A stretch of DNA of 64,000 nucleotides from Gliomastix tumulicola (GCA_001599755.1 BCHX01000004.1:1984001-2048000); one strand, 5' to 3'. Positions 33,882 to 44,819 are shown, counted from the first letter of the stretch. Notes: a model not told the origin generated them from the letters alone. Numbers and translations: made by a program.

Positions 33882-34736
33882 CTAGCTTCCTCCTAGCTCT
33901 CCGCTGACAAACACGACTAGTACGGCAGCATATGCTGCAGTTGCGCCGAATATCTCTGACCTCTTTGCGTTGGTCAATAGCCCTACGCTCGCGGCGAAGA
34001 TGGTGGTGAAGAGCGCAATAAGGCCCAACTTGACCTTGTCCGAGTCCACGGCGTACAGAGCGACGATGGCGCCGACGAGGAGGACAGCTGCTAGAAGCGT
34101 GCTGAACCAGGCGACGAACCGCTCAATCTTGCGTCCAGAGGCGTAGCTAATCCGGGGATGAGGCACGTTCGTGTTTCTCGACTCGTCCTTGAAGAGGAAG
34201 CCGAAATTGTCCAGCGCCATCGTCGTGAGCCTGTCCGGCCGCTGACTGGCGTGAATCTGAACAAGGTCGTCCTGATCGTCATACAGCGACGCGCTGCTGC
34301 CACCCAACATTGGAAAGCTGTGCACGTCGTCCGACGGCCCATGGAAGAAATTCAACCGGAATGCCTTCCACACCTTCCGCTCCGGCGGCGGCAGCCTCGC
34401 CAGCGTCGACTCGAAGATCATGGCCTCGCGATACTCCCTCAGCGTGCTCCGGACCTTGCTGACGAGCTCCATGCGCTGCGGGTCATTTTTGCGCCGGGCC
34501 TTGTAGTCGTCCCAGTTCCGCAGCGACTGCAGCGTGTCGATGTCGTGTGTATCCTCGTCGTCGAAGGCGTCCAGCTGCTCCTGTAGCGAGGCGAGCTCGG
34601 CCTGGAGGAGGAGCAGATTGCGCGCGGCGAGGCGGTTGAAGCGCTTGAAGATGGCGGTTGAGCCGTCTGTGTCGCTGGCGATAAAGGCCGCCAGCGCTGG
34701 GTAGCCGTCGGCGTAGAAGGGCTGGTCGATAGTCAT
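33882..34736 (-). CDS. DUF6594 family three-TM protein (284 aa)
   Basis: The product carries the fungal DUF6594 signature: GYPALAAFIASD at 11-22, then FKRFNRLAARNLLLLQAEL at 30-48, leading into a long charged helix. The middle holds WKAFRLNFFHGP and LDNFGFLFKDES. The C-terminus has three predicted membrane helices at about 207-229, 236-254 and 261-279, separated by short turns. The N-terminal 200 residues are soluble. The biochemical role of the family is unknown to me. The gene is one exon, and its stop codon faces that of the HET-ankyrin gene across 5 bp, so the transcripts almost certainly overlap at their 3' ends. A membrane-associated partner in an incompatibility locus is a hypothesis, not evidence. 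Confidence 0.85.
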   Translation of the reverse strand: MTIDQPFYADGYPALAAFIASDTDGSTAIFKRFNRLAARNLLLLQAELASLQEQLDAFDDEDTHDIDTLQSLRNWDDYKARRKNDPQRMELVSKVRSTLREYREAMIFESTLARLPPPERKVWKAFRLNFFHGPSDDVHSFPMLGGSSASLYDDQDDLVQIHASQRPDRLTTMALDNFGFLFKDESRNTNVPHPRISYASGRKIERFVAWFSTLLAAVLLVGAIVALYAVDSDKVKLGLIALFTTIFAASVGLLTNAKRSEIFGATAAYAAVLVVFVSGELGGS

Positions 34737-34998
34737 TGCATAGAAATATTACATGTTTGATGATGATGATGATGAGATGTTCAGCTGTCGTTGTTGGGCT
34801 GAGTGAAAAGTCCGGGTTCAATAGCCCGTGAGGCAGAGGAGGCGAGCTGCGCCACGCTGTCAGCCCTTCGGCTGTAAGTCATCAATCAGCCGCTCAGCCA
34901 CACTCAGCAGCATGACCTCTCACGACACCCTCAAATTGTTTGCCTCATAATTTCTTTCCCAATCTCATACGTGAAATACTGTAAATCAAGCATCAAGT

Positions 34999-37080
34999 AT
35001 GGAAATACCTCAAGTTTCGCGGAGACGGGCATCGTCGGTGGTGACTCGTCAGTTCATCCGCCACGACCCCCTGCCGTGGAATATCAAGGTCAACTTTGAG
35101 GCGACTACTGTTGCCTCTTCGAAGCCAGTGAGTAATAATGATACTATTCAGAGAAAGAATATGGCGAATTAATGTTTCATAGCGCTCACAAACGCTGGCA
35201 CTCACCCACGGCTTTCTTCCCGCTGCAAATGGGGGAGGAAGACCGCGGAACGTCTCGACGACATCCAGCCAGCCGTCGAGAATCACCAAGGGCCAGAAAC
35301 GAGTCTCTGTGTCTCAGAAATGGTGGACTGTCCGGCAGGATGGGGCCCATAACAAAGTCAGATACATGTATGTGATATGCAGACACCGGCTGACAGAACG
35401 GCACCCGACTGACTCTTCCACAGCTTTGGCCCTTCTCCAGATGACACGCGCAGCGATCGGTCTCCGTTATCTTCGGCCGGAAAGGCAGGGACGAAGAATA
35501 GGAGAGCGTCGACCTACACATCACGGAGACGCAGAATCCGAAAACGATTCATGCTGCCTATCGTCATCCAGGGACACTCTGGCCCGTCTAAGATCCTGGC
35601 CTTCCCAGATACTGGCTGCGACCACAATATCATCTCGCTCGAGGTCGTGAAGCAGCTCGGACTTGACATGGAGCCAGTCCATCATGACTCTGCGCCCAGA
35701 TTCTCCGTTGCCAATGGCAAGATTGTCGAGGCCATCGGCCAGCTCACGATCAAGTTCGGCTTCGCAGGGGTCCTCTCGGCCGAAGAATCCTCATCCGGCC
35801 TCTTCTTCGTCTTCAGCCAGCTCGCAGTTTCAACCATCATCGGGAGGCCACTGCTTGAGCAGACACAGACCTTTACCAGGCACAGACACCGCCTCATACA
35901 GGAGATTGTGCCCTCGCTGCAGTGTCTGAGCCTCACGAGCCTCGCCCAGCCAAGACGTGATCTCTGCTGTCGCCTCAACGGAAACATCAGCTATGCCACT
36001 GCCGATACTGGCTCCGACCTCGACCTCGTCAGCCCCGAGTTCGCTGAGGCCCGCGGCTTCACCATCGATCCGGCTTTCGAGAAGGTGCAGTTCGCTGATG
36101 GTAGCTACGGAGTCACCTGCGGCGTTATCCCCTCCTCCAACTTCGCCGTCGGCAGCCAGGACGAGGCCAGCGGGCTATTCGTACCCAGGGGCGAGTCCAT
36201 ACAACGGGACTTCTACGTCTTAGAGAGCCTCACGTCGGAGATTCTCGTCGGGCTGGATACGCTAGAGAAGCTCCGGGTGTACGACACCTATCAGGATTCC
36301 CTGGTGCACCGCATGTCGGTCCTCTCCTTCTCGGACGCGAATGTCGTGCGCTACATCGGCAGTCTGGAGTATCTGACCCGGGAGGCTCTGAAGAAAATGA
36401 AGTCGAAGAAGACACAGGTGCCGGCGGGAGAGCCCGACTCGAGGCGAGATGTGCTGTTTGCGGATCAGAGGGAGAATGCGCGTCGGGAGGTGGTCAAGCT
36501 GACGATTGCGAATCTGACGGGGGATGCGAAGAGGGCGGCTCTGGAGGAGGAAGAGAGGCGGGTGAAGGCATATGAGGAGGAACGACGACGTCGAATCGAG
36601 GCACATGTTGCCAAAGACTCGGAGCCTCTCATTACTGCACCACCACCAGCGTCGTCCTCAGCACCATCCTCAGCACCGTCCTCAGCATCCTCTTCAGCCT
36701 CTTCGTCGTCTTCGTCTTCGTCTTCGTCTTCGACGGCGTCAGACAGTCTGGAGGGACAGACAAAACCCCCTGCAAAGGCTAAGAAGCCCGACTTCCACTG
36801 CTCCCATGAGAACTGTCATTTCTCTCAAGACAGGATGTCGTTCGCAACTGCTGCGGAGAAGGGCCGACACGAGCATGTCCACGAATCTTCCGGCTATGTG
36901 TGCCCCTTTTGCCCTCGCAGCGAAGAGACCGTCTTCTCTCCTAACCCGTCTGTTGGGCCTCGACTTCTGGTACAACATGTCATGGCACATCATCCTGACC
37001 TGGACCCGAACGAGCCCTATCTTCAACACATCTTCCATCCGGTCCTGGTCTCGAATGCTGTGGGGAGAAAGTTCTATTAG
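34999..37080 (+). CDS. Tandem retropepsin-like protein with Cys/His-rich C-terminus (656 aa)
   Basis: Three exons, 34999-35127, 35183-35367 and 35424-37080, splice in phase (GTGAGT and GTATGT donors). The N-terminal 147 residues are basic and disordered, ending in an RRRRIRKRF cluster. Two aspartyl-protease-like repeats follow. The first has PDTGCDHNIIS (D167-G169) and a partner strand STIIGRPLLEQ. The second has ADTGSDLDLVS (D299-G301) and EILVGLDTLEKL. Then come a K/E/R-rich helix (about 410-500), a Ser-only tract from a TCN repeat, and a Cys/His-rich tail (about 565-637). That tail contains FHCSHENCHF, an H-x3-H, YVCPFCP and HVMAHH, suggesting one or two zinc fingers. No reverse transcriptase, integrase or LTR is near, so it looks like a host gene rather than a retroelement remnant. 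Proteolytic activity is unproven. Confidence 0.8.
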
Positions 37081-37229
37081 AATTTTGACTTGGTTAAGGC
37101 TGGCTTTTGAGCCTTTGTATGAATGATGATTATGATACCATGCGATCTTCGCTGTTAGAACAGCCCGGTTTGTCTCAATAGATTGTGCCTGAACGCCGAA
37201 ATTCCAAAGGGTATCAATTGTGTTGTTCT

Positions 37230-38540
37230 TTACTCGTCTTCGCTGTCCGATCCTGAGCTGCTCGTGGTGTCTGCTGCCTCCTGGTCATCGTCGCTCTCCT
37301 CGCCGTAGCTGTGCTCCTCCACGACTTCGCCCGCTTCGAGTGCTCCGACATACGTTCCATCATCTTGCCGGCTGTCATCCGGCTCCTCATCGCCGCCGTC
37401 GACCTCGCCGTCTTCCAAATCCTCATCTGGTCTCCCTGCCCCGCCGATATGTTTTCTCCTTTTGTGTCCAGGTTCGTCCCGCCTCGCCCCGGGCCCGCCC
37501 TTGCGCTTGGGCGGGTTGAAGCTCGTATCCTTTGGTCCAAGAGAGAAACCTTCAGGTAAGGGCTTCCCTTTCTCAAGAACATAAATAGTAGGGAACTCCA
37601 GGACGTTCGTGTTGGAGAGCACATCCCGGAGCGTCTCACGCGCCTCCACGGCGGTGACTTTGATCGGCTGGTCCGATCGCTGTCGCGGGTTCGCGAGGTA
37701 GAAGTCCCATTTCGCGATGAGCTGTGCATCCAGCTCCGAGGGCCAAAGCTCGGGCAGGTTCCCCGGATCCTGCGTGAGCCAGCGTCCCGTCTGCGGCTCC
37801 TGCGCCACCGCTGTCGTGCCCACAAACCATGTGCTGTCGTAGGAATTCTGCGCCCCGTGCCATATGCTCCTCGTCTGTCGTCGGGACTGCGGGTCCTGCT
37901 GGTGCGTCGCGGCGTAGTACGCCCAGTATAGCGGCTCGTTGTCGAGCGTCTTGGCCATTGTACGATTAAGTTCGGCGGGAGACGCGGCGTCCTTGTCTAG
38001 AGCCAGCCACTCCACCTGCCAGTTGATACACTGCGTCCGCCTGTGCAGCGTCGTCCTGTTCTCAACACGCCTCTGCATGCCCGCGGGCGCGCATATCATC
38101 CGGATATTCAGCCTCCGCAGCCGGTTCGCCAGATATTTCTCCAGCGTGCGCCCCTTGACCTCGCGCAGCACCCTCGTCGTCACCACCTTCCGCCTTCGCC
38201 CATCGCGCCCCGTGCGCCACGAGACATCGGTGACGGTGGGCGGGCGCAGCTCGTCGCGCCGGACGACGCCGCGGTCCTCGACGAGCTCGCGCTCGGCGCG
38301 CTGCAGCGAGACCTCGAGGCCGTGCAGGAAGTTGTAGTCGTGGTCGACGCCGCGGGCGGTGCGCAGGTCACGCGGCGGGACGTAGGCGGTCGGGTCGCGC
38401 GTGCCCGGGCAGGAGGCGCGGGCCTTGTGCTTGCGGATGCAGGAGACGGAGCACGTCTGGAGGCCGCAGCGCGGGCACTTGTAGCGGGGAGGAGCGATGT
38501 GGCAGATGGTACAGAGGGTTGTGAGGAGGGGGTCGGCCAT
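37230..38540 (-). CDS. bcd1: Box C/D snoRNA assembly factor Bcd1 (zf-HIT, 436 aa)
   Basis: Bcd1/ZNHIT6 is an essential nuclear factor in the assembly of box C/D snoRNPs, which guide rRNA 2'-O-methylation. The N-terminus is a complete zf-HIT module: C10, C13, C22, C25, C30, C34, H38 and C44 (CTIC, KCPRC, CSVSC). The central region has the Bcd1-type basic block (KVVTTRVLREVKGRTLEKYL). It is followed by the WQVEWLALD segment and a FPTIYVLEKGKPLPEGF stretch near 320-345. The tail is highly acidic (SSSGSDSEDE end) after a basic KRRKH patch. The gene is a single exon, about 150 bp tail-to-tail from the retropepsin-like gene and divergent from the NACHT gene. It is a housekeeping gene inside an otherwise accessory-looking block. 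Confidence 0.9.
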   Translation of the reverse strand: MADPLLTTLCTICHIAPPRYKCPRCGLQTCSVSCIRKHKARASCPGTRDPTAYVPPRDLRTARGVDHDYNFLHGLEVSLQRAERELVEDRGVVRRDELRPPTVTDVSWRTGRDGRRRKVVTTRVLREVKGRTLEKYLANRLRRLNIRMICAPAGMQRRVENRTTLHRRTQCINWQVEWLALDKDAASPAELNRTMAKTLDNEPLYWAYYAATHQQDPQSRRQTRSIWHGAQNSYDSTWFVGTTAVAQEPQTGRWLTQDPGNLPELWPSELDAQLIAKWDFYLANPRQRSDQPIKVTAVEARETLRDVLSNTNVLEFPTIYVLEKGKPLPEGFSLGPKDTSFNPPKRKGGPGARRDEPGHKRRKHIGGAGRPDEDLEDGEVDGGDEEPDDSRQDDGTYVGALEAGEVVEEHSYGEESDDDQEAADTTSSSGSDSEDE

Positions 38541-39278
38541 TGTGGGAGGTGTGAATGGCGAGGTTGATATTTGGGAATGAGCGATGGTTCTTCTGAAGTG
38601 GAAGAATCCAATGTCTGGAGGAAGCCATAACTTTTTTTGGTCTTATCTTATCTGACCCGCAATTCTTAACGCCCCATAGATGACCCACCCATTGCCTCGT
38701 CTGAGTGCGAACCATCTCCGAACAGCTGCACCCATCACCAACTAATCCCAATCAATCACCTGCCTGGAATCAAATTGTAGCTTCTCGATGATCAAATTCG
38801 AAGTGTTTATTGAGGCCGAAAGATTTGACATTTAATATTACTATATTCATACCCGCCGCACACAGCAGTCGTCGCTTGGCTCCTCTGACCACCTCTAAAT
38901 GATGGTCCTCCCAGACCAGGACGCTCTGTTGAGTGGCCTTGGAAAGCCTGGAAGGCTTCCTGAACCGCCCATAAGCTGCCGTCTTTAAATAGCACCTTGG
39001 GCACAATTAACTATGTGTGCCCGACCGTTAAGCGCCGAGATGGGCGCTCTCTCGCTTTGGCCGATGGTTGCCTTGCCTGCGCCATCGCCTTGGTCAGATG
39101 CAGGGGCTGATTGGCTGGCTCATGCAGCTCAGCTCAGCCGCTGATCCCCTCATGTCTCTCATTTCAGCAGGCGCCATCAATCTCGCTCTCTCTCTTCTTC
39201 CATCATCTGCATTTCGTGCGCGCTATGCGCTTGCGTCGTTGACAATTGTTGAGTGTACCGAATTACCGCCCGCAAATC
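38541..39278. other. Divergent promoter region, bcd1 / NACHT gene
   Basis: 738 bp between two start codons. A CT-rich stretch (CTCGCTCTCTCTCTTCTTCC) precedes the NACHT start. No TATA of note and no coding frame that I can support. Confidence 0.6.
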
Positions 39279-42200
39279 ATGGATCGCAAGGTCTTCCGTC
39301 TGCGACAGATTCCGCTGTATATGAAGGAGCGAGATGTCTCGAACATGCTCGAAGGGGCATTTGGACTCGATCACAGCGCTGTCCGCATCTTCTCCCTCGC
39401 TCGAAACGTTGATGTGTGGATGCCCAGTCAAACAGCCACACTTATGTTCCAGGCTTCCTCGGCAAGTCTGGACAGATTACTGTCGACGGGACAGGATGAA
39501 TGGAAGTTTCCGGCCGTCAACATTCGCCCAGACCCAGTACTCGATACACACTTCAGGGGACTGACAACCTTGAATGAACCGGCCAACCATGCTGCTGAGT
39601 AGGAAACTGCTTTCCCTTGCTAGACCGGAAAAGTCACTGATTCTTTGTTATGGTACAGCTGTATTGCGATTCCTGGGCTGGCCGGCCACCCGTTCGGTTC
39701 GTGGCAACGCAAAGGTGTCGAGAAGACCTTCATGTGGATTCGAGACGATCTACCACAGGCTCTCCCTCAGGTCAGGTTCATCCTGTACGGCTACGACAGT
39801 GCTTTACCGAGCGACTCGTTCCAGCGCATACCCGACATCTCGCACGCCTTGCTCCAGCAGCTCCACGCCACTGGCTGGACTCTCTCGACTTGCAAGCCGC
39901 TACTGTTCCTCGCCCATAGCCTCGGCGGAATCGTTTTGAAACAAGCGTTGGTAACATTGGCGAACCACCCTGGCACCTTGGAACCCCTTAGACATGTCAT
40001 CCGAGGGGCTGTGCTCTTTGGAGTACCAAATTTTGGCATGGAGCAAACGGCACTGCTAGGAATGGTTGAGAAAAGGCCAAATGAAGAGCTTGTCGCTGAT
40101 CTCGCCCCCGGGTCAAAATATCTCTCTACGATCCATGACCAGATGAGTGGCCTCGCCCTTCTGCAGAGCGTCACGCTCTTTTGGGCTTATGAAACTCAAG
40201 AATCTCCGACGGTCCGCGTGAGTGATACCAAAGAAAGAAATCATCGTGCCACTTGTCTCTGCGTCTGACTGATGGGATGCAGATAAATGAAGGGGGAAAG
40301 TGGTCTCGCTCGGGACCAAAGACTGTTTTGGTCACCCCTGAATCCGCCACAGGAGGGCTGTACCACACACAGACGGCCCCCGACTTGATTTTCCCGATAA
40401 ACGAAGATCATTCCAATATGGTCAAATTTGCCGCAAATGACATCCATTTCAACATCGTGGCGAGCAAGCTCCAGTCATTGCTGGGGCAGATCGACACCGA
40501 TGGTGCGGCAAAAGGGCCCCTATCGACAGTGGTGAAATCCGTGCCCGCAAATTCCCGGCCACGAGACGCCGAGAGCAGAGAAGAAAGAACCATGACATTG
40601 GAAGAGAGTAGGTTGGATCTACTCCGTACCATCATATTATCTATCAGTTGTTAACTTGAGGTCAGAAATAATCGAATCGCTCGACGCACCGGGGCTCAGA
40701 GACAGGACCGAGATAATTGAAGACAAGTTCAATGACACTTTTGACTGGATCTACGACACTGAAGAGCCAGGCTTTATCAAGTGGCTCCAGACTGGCACGG
40801 GCATATTCTGGATCAACGGCAAGCCTGGCTCCGGCAAGTCGACACTGATGAAACTCATCGCCACGGACGAGCGGACAAAAAGCCGGCTCGTTCAGAATTG
40901 GAGATCCGAGGCTCGACATTTACTTGTCTCGTTCTTCTTCAACCACCGCGGCACACCGATCCAAAAGTCTTTCGAAGGGCTTTTGCGTGGCTTGCTAGTA
41001 CAGATACTCTCAGAGGAACCACGTTTATGGGCGGGCCTTCGCGCCAAGTTTCACCAAGACTTCCCCTCAGATTCGCCAATTGCCTCGATTTCACAGAGTT
41101 GGACCCTGGACCGCCTTCGTCAGTGGCTTAGATACGTGCTGGAGCAGTCGGATATCCCGCTGCGCGTGACCCTGTTTTTGGACGCTCTGGATGAATTCGA
41201 CGGGCCTAAAGAGTTCATCTGTGAGTTCCTCGAGGACATCACAGTACCCGAGAACGTCAGGGTTTGCTTTTCGAGCCGACCATGGGATATCTTTGTGACC
41301 AACTTTGAGTCACGCCCGGGGTTCCGCCTCCAGGACTTCACTCGGGATGATATCAGGAGCTACTGCCTCGGGTCTCTGCAATCCGTTGCTACGCTAGCAC
41401 CAATGATAGAGGGGGTTGTTCTCAAGATGACTGAGCGGGCCAGAGGCGTGTTTCTGTGGATCAAGCTGGTCATCAAAGACCTTGAGGCTGCCGAGAGCAG
41501 CGGGGAGCTTGATGACGTGATGAAGCTGCTTGATGCCATTCCAAATGAGCTGGATGAATACTACCTCGAAATCATTCACCGCATTCCAGCCTCATACCGC
41601 TCGAAGACATACATGACACTGGAGATGGTAGCTCGGTCGTCAAACCCCCTCCCCCCCCACCATTTTGTAATGATTGTAGAGGTGCTGCCAGATCCTCAAC
41701 AATGGAACTCATCAAGGGAGCGTGAGATGGAATTCCACAAAGACCAGCGCACTACACGACGTCTGCTATCCACTTACTGTGGGGGACTCATCGAGATTGT
41801 CCAAGTAAGCGAGGTGACTCAGGTGCAGCTAATTCACCAGACCGTTATGGACTTTGTGATGGACCCAAGGTTCAAGCAGCGCGTGCTTGGAGACCAGGCC
41901 ATTATGGCGACGGACAACGGACATTCATTCCTGGCCAAGGCAGGCATCCTGCTCTTAGGAGGTAGGGGGAGGAGGTTTGAGACTGGTTATCACGCTAACA
42001 TGGCGGAACGCACGACTGGACGGAGCCTGAAAAAGTTCATCGACACGGAAGCGGGCCAGGAAAGAATGGCCGCAGACGAAGCTGTATTCTCTTCCTCTAT
42101 GGAAATGGCAGCCAAGTTCCTGCTTGAACTCTACATTGCAGAATTACTTGAACAGGATCGGGATCTCTTTCGCAACTGCGAAGAGCCGGTATTGTCCTGG

Positions 42201-42752
42201 ATGGCGGACCCCTGGGTTGGCGAACCGAGTGCGAAAGAAAGCCAGCGAGCGCTCGCTGAATTAGCCCTGAAGCACGGTTACAATATTGCGAATGATCCGC
42301 ACTGTCTCACACTCGCCGTTCTCGAAACCAATTCTCGCCATGGTTCGCAAGACTTAGCGAGGCTGCTGTTGGAGAGTGGAGCTGAAGTAAACCCCCCTCA
42401 TACAACAGCACTAGATGCGTTGATTGCGAAGTTTCATAACTTCGAGCGGGGTGATTGGTACGACATGGCGATAGGGGTGGTGCAAAGAGGAGGTAAGCTC
42501 CACCATGCACAATTTCGGAAGGCGAAGAAAGTCCTCAAACAGTTGGATTCGGGAGGGTTTTCCACGACGCTTCTGCAAGAAGCATGTTCGCCCACATCGT
42601 TCCTCGGCCACTGTATTGGCTTTAACTCAGTGAGAGCTTTCTCGAACGCTGTGCTGCGCAAGGTGGAAAATGCTGCAATTACTCCAGACTGGCTTGAGGA
42701 TATTATTGAAGACTTACGAGTTAGATGGTGGCAGGTTGATGTTATTGTCTAG
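39279..42752 (+). CDS. SesB-type alpha/beta hydrolase-NACHT protein (1096 aa, NLR-like)
   Basis: Exons 39279-39598, 39659-40217, 40283-40607 and 40666-42752 splice in phase; the last acceptor is GTCAG at 40665, giving EEKIIESLD across the junction. Residues 1-106 are the N-terminal extension common in this family (FRLRQIP, FRGLTTLNEP). Residues 107-370 form the hydrolase: IPGLAGHPFGSW, the nucleophile elbow AHSLGG with Ser194, and a late DHSNMVKF with the likely catalytic His. NACHT follows: Walker A GKPGSGKST at 453-461, Walker B LFLDALDEFD at 571-580, and the CFSSRPWD sensor segment. The C-terminal 400 residues show no WD40 or TPR array, only one weak ankyrin-like stretch (LARLLLESGAEVNPPHTTALD). 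Such architectures are fungal NLR-like receptors linked to nonself recognition; the role here is inferred. Confidence 0.87.
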
Positions 42753-43160
42753 CTTGTAGACATTATATCCTTAGACATGCTTCCAGTTGTTTAATCACCT
42801 GTCTCTATGATTTGATATCACTGCAGTAGATGACACAGAATAGAGTCAAAATTAGAGGATCAGATTGTAAGCCGTGCCATGAAGGTTGAGGACGAGGTTG
42901 ATGATTCACCTGAAGGAGTCTATTCGTCCCCAGAGCTCCGGCTGGGTCCTGGTTCATCTTTTCCTCCATCACCATCACCACGTTAATCAAACCCGTCGCC
43001 CATTATCCCAATGCCTCATTCGCTACCTTGTCCGAATATCTAGTTTTTTTTCTCCAAGCAAGGTATGAGGTTCATCGCCCATCACTCCTTCAATCATGTT
43101 GAGCCCGCTGGTGTCACTCAAGCGGTAGCTAAAAAAAATTGCTTGCGCAACGCCCAGAGA
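42753..43160. other. Intergenic, NACHT gene end to AIG2-like start
   Basis: About 400 bp holding the NACHT 3' UTR and the promoter of the AIG2-like gene. A T8 run occurs near 43045. Nothing else is evident. Confidence 0.55.
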
Positions 43161-43745
43161 ATGTCTAAGAATACGCCTTGCTCACCATCGCCCCGTCCGC
43201 CTCCGCCTCCGCCGCCGCTGCCGCCCGCTCCTCATCAACCACAATCGAGAACCTCTCCCTTCGTCTTGAAGCTGAGAAGTGCGCCGACAGACTGGTTCTA
43301 CCGGCCTCCAGAGCCCCCGGCCCCAGTCGACCTCTTCGAGCCGCCCACAGGGCCCTACTTCGTATACGGGACACTGATGGATCCAAGAATGCTAGCCGAC
43401 ATTCTCGGTCTAGAAGACGAACCTATCTTGCGACCGGCAAAGATTGTGGGCTACGCGCGTAAGCTCTGGGGACAGTATCCCGCCGTGCAAGACGGCCCGC
43501 AGGGCGCAGAGGTCGGTGGCACCGTATATCACGTGCAATCCGTCGCCCATGCGAAGAGGTTGGCGGAATACGAAACAAACAGCTACAAGGCCAAGCCATG
43601 TCTCATTCAGTACACGGATGAAGGGGAGCCTGCTGAGGATTTCGGCCATGTTTTCATGTTTGTCGGTAACCCGCGGGATCTAGAGGAGGGGCAATTTGAT
43701 CTGGGGGCGTGGCTCGAGCGAATGGGTCGACAGCCGACTGTGTAA
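43161..43745 (+). CDS. AIG2-like / gamma-glutamylcyclotransferase-fold protein (194 aa)
   Basis: The AIG2/GGCT fold usually cleaves gamma-glutamyl peptides or amines to release 5-oxoproline; the exact substrate is unknown here. The signature YFVYGTLMDPRMLADILG opens the domain near residue 70. ILRPAKIVGYARKLWGQYPAV and EVGGTVYHVQS follow, then AEYETNSYKAKPC, whose Glu is the likely acid/base residue. The C-terminal FMFVGNPRDLEEGQFDLGAWL closes the domain. The first 60 residues are Pro-rich and probably disordered (a run of seven Pro). I chose the ATG at 43161. An in-frame ATG at 43065 would add 32 residues that look non-conserved. Confidence 0.82.
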   Translation: MSKNTPCSPSPRPPPPPPPLPPAPHQPQSRTSPFVLKLRSAPTDWFYRPPEPPAPVDLFEPPTGPYFVYGTLMDPRMLADILGLEDEPILRPAKIVGYARKLWGQYPAVQDGPQGAEVGGTVYHVQSVAHAKRLAEYETNSYKAKPCLIQYTDEGEPAEDFGHVFMFVGNPRDLEEGQFDLGAWLERMGRQPTV

Positions 43746-44819
43746 ACTGGGAACTGAATGGGGTGGCGACAGTCTGTTGTCTACACAGTGGCTGCGTGCC
43801 CACGAACCTCGTCAACGCTGAGGACGACGCTGCGAGGCGTGCTTTAGGCCCTGGTGGCCGTCTTCATGACGCCACCGCCTCCATACACTTCTTTAGAGAG
43901 CAGGATTCAAATCTCCCAGACTCCGAGGGCAAACACGACCTTGAAGCACCATAGGAGGATCTTCTTGCCTACAAGAGCGATCCCACGGCCTCACACATTC
44001 GTCAACGATGGCACAATACCTACTATGAGCTGATCGCTTGCGGGCTTCGGGAAGAATGACACACACGGTCGGGCAGGCCAGCAGGGACAACCTGGATATA
44101 CTCCAGATGAGAGATTGTGTCAATGTTATAAGAAATCAACCGCCAAGAAAGATGAAAAACTGTTGTTCAGTTTGCCCTCGTAGCTAGAACTAGATAGTTG
44201 CATGGACCATACCGTGAAGGTGCCCGCCAGTTATCGTTGGAAAATGCGACGAGCCATTTACACATATTCGATCAATGATAGTCACACGGAAGCAGACAAA
44301 TGGGGAGTAATTAATCTGATTAAAAACGTCAAGACTGGAATGTGTCATTTCGATAGCTGCTCAAGAGACGTTAAGGAGAGACAAGAATGGAATGGACACG
44401 TTTCGCTTCGCTTCGCGCCTCCTCCGTGTTGTAACAAAATAGAACTAACTGGCTTCGGCAGGGCAAGGAGTTTGATCGCTAGAAAAAAGTTCGGCTACCA
44501 GGCGTTGCAGAAGAACCGCGGGTTGGAAAGAGCTACTGCCAGTAGCCAGGAGCAGAAGGGGGGAGCAAACATGTCCAGCGGACAAGTACGTCTCCGACCT
44601 GCTCCTCCCCGGAGTAAGAGAAGAAGAGAATGTGCCGTGAGGCAGCAAGAAACGATTCCAAAGAAAAGACAACAAGCAGAGACTGATTCAAACGCCGAGA
44701 GCCCGTAGGCTTTTTAACCCAAACAAAGCATGCAAAACCCCGTCAAAACGCACTTCCCAAAACTCATCCGCGAGGACCAACCCCCATCTTCAAATCCCAA
44801 ACGAGGTATACAGCAAGAT
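43746..44819. other. 1.1 kb interval with no supported gene
   Basis: Contains 3' ends of the flanking convergent genes. An open frame at 44202-44708 (168 codons, basic, Lys/Arg/Gln-rich at its end) has no recognisable domain and unremarkable codon use, so I do not call it. Confidence 0.45.

Noticed and set aside
35551..36330. Retroelement gag-pol fragment
   Set aside because: Two aspartyl-protease-like lobes are present, but there is no reverse transcriptase, RNase H, integrase, LTR or target-site duplication, and the gene has ordinary introns.
40648..40665. Acceptor TTGAG at 40660 for the last intron of the NACHT gene
   Set aside because: It shifts the frame. The next acceptor (GTCAG, ending 40665) keeps phase and gives a conserved junction.
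43065..43160. Upstream in-frame ATG of the AIG2-like gene
   Set aside because: The extra 32 residues lack family similarity; the ATG at 43161 gives a more typical start, though the longer form remains possible.
43890..43930. TTCAAAT string resembling a tRNA T loop
   Set aside because: The flanking bases do not form a T stem, and no cloverleaf can be drawn.
44202..44708. 168-codon basic frame between the AIG2-like and DENN genes
   Set aside because: No domain, and it lies where the 3' flanks of two convergent genes are expected.
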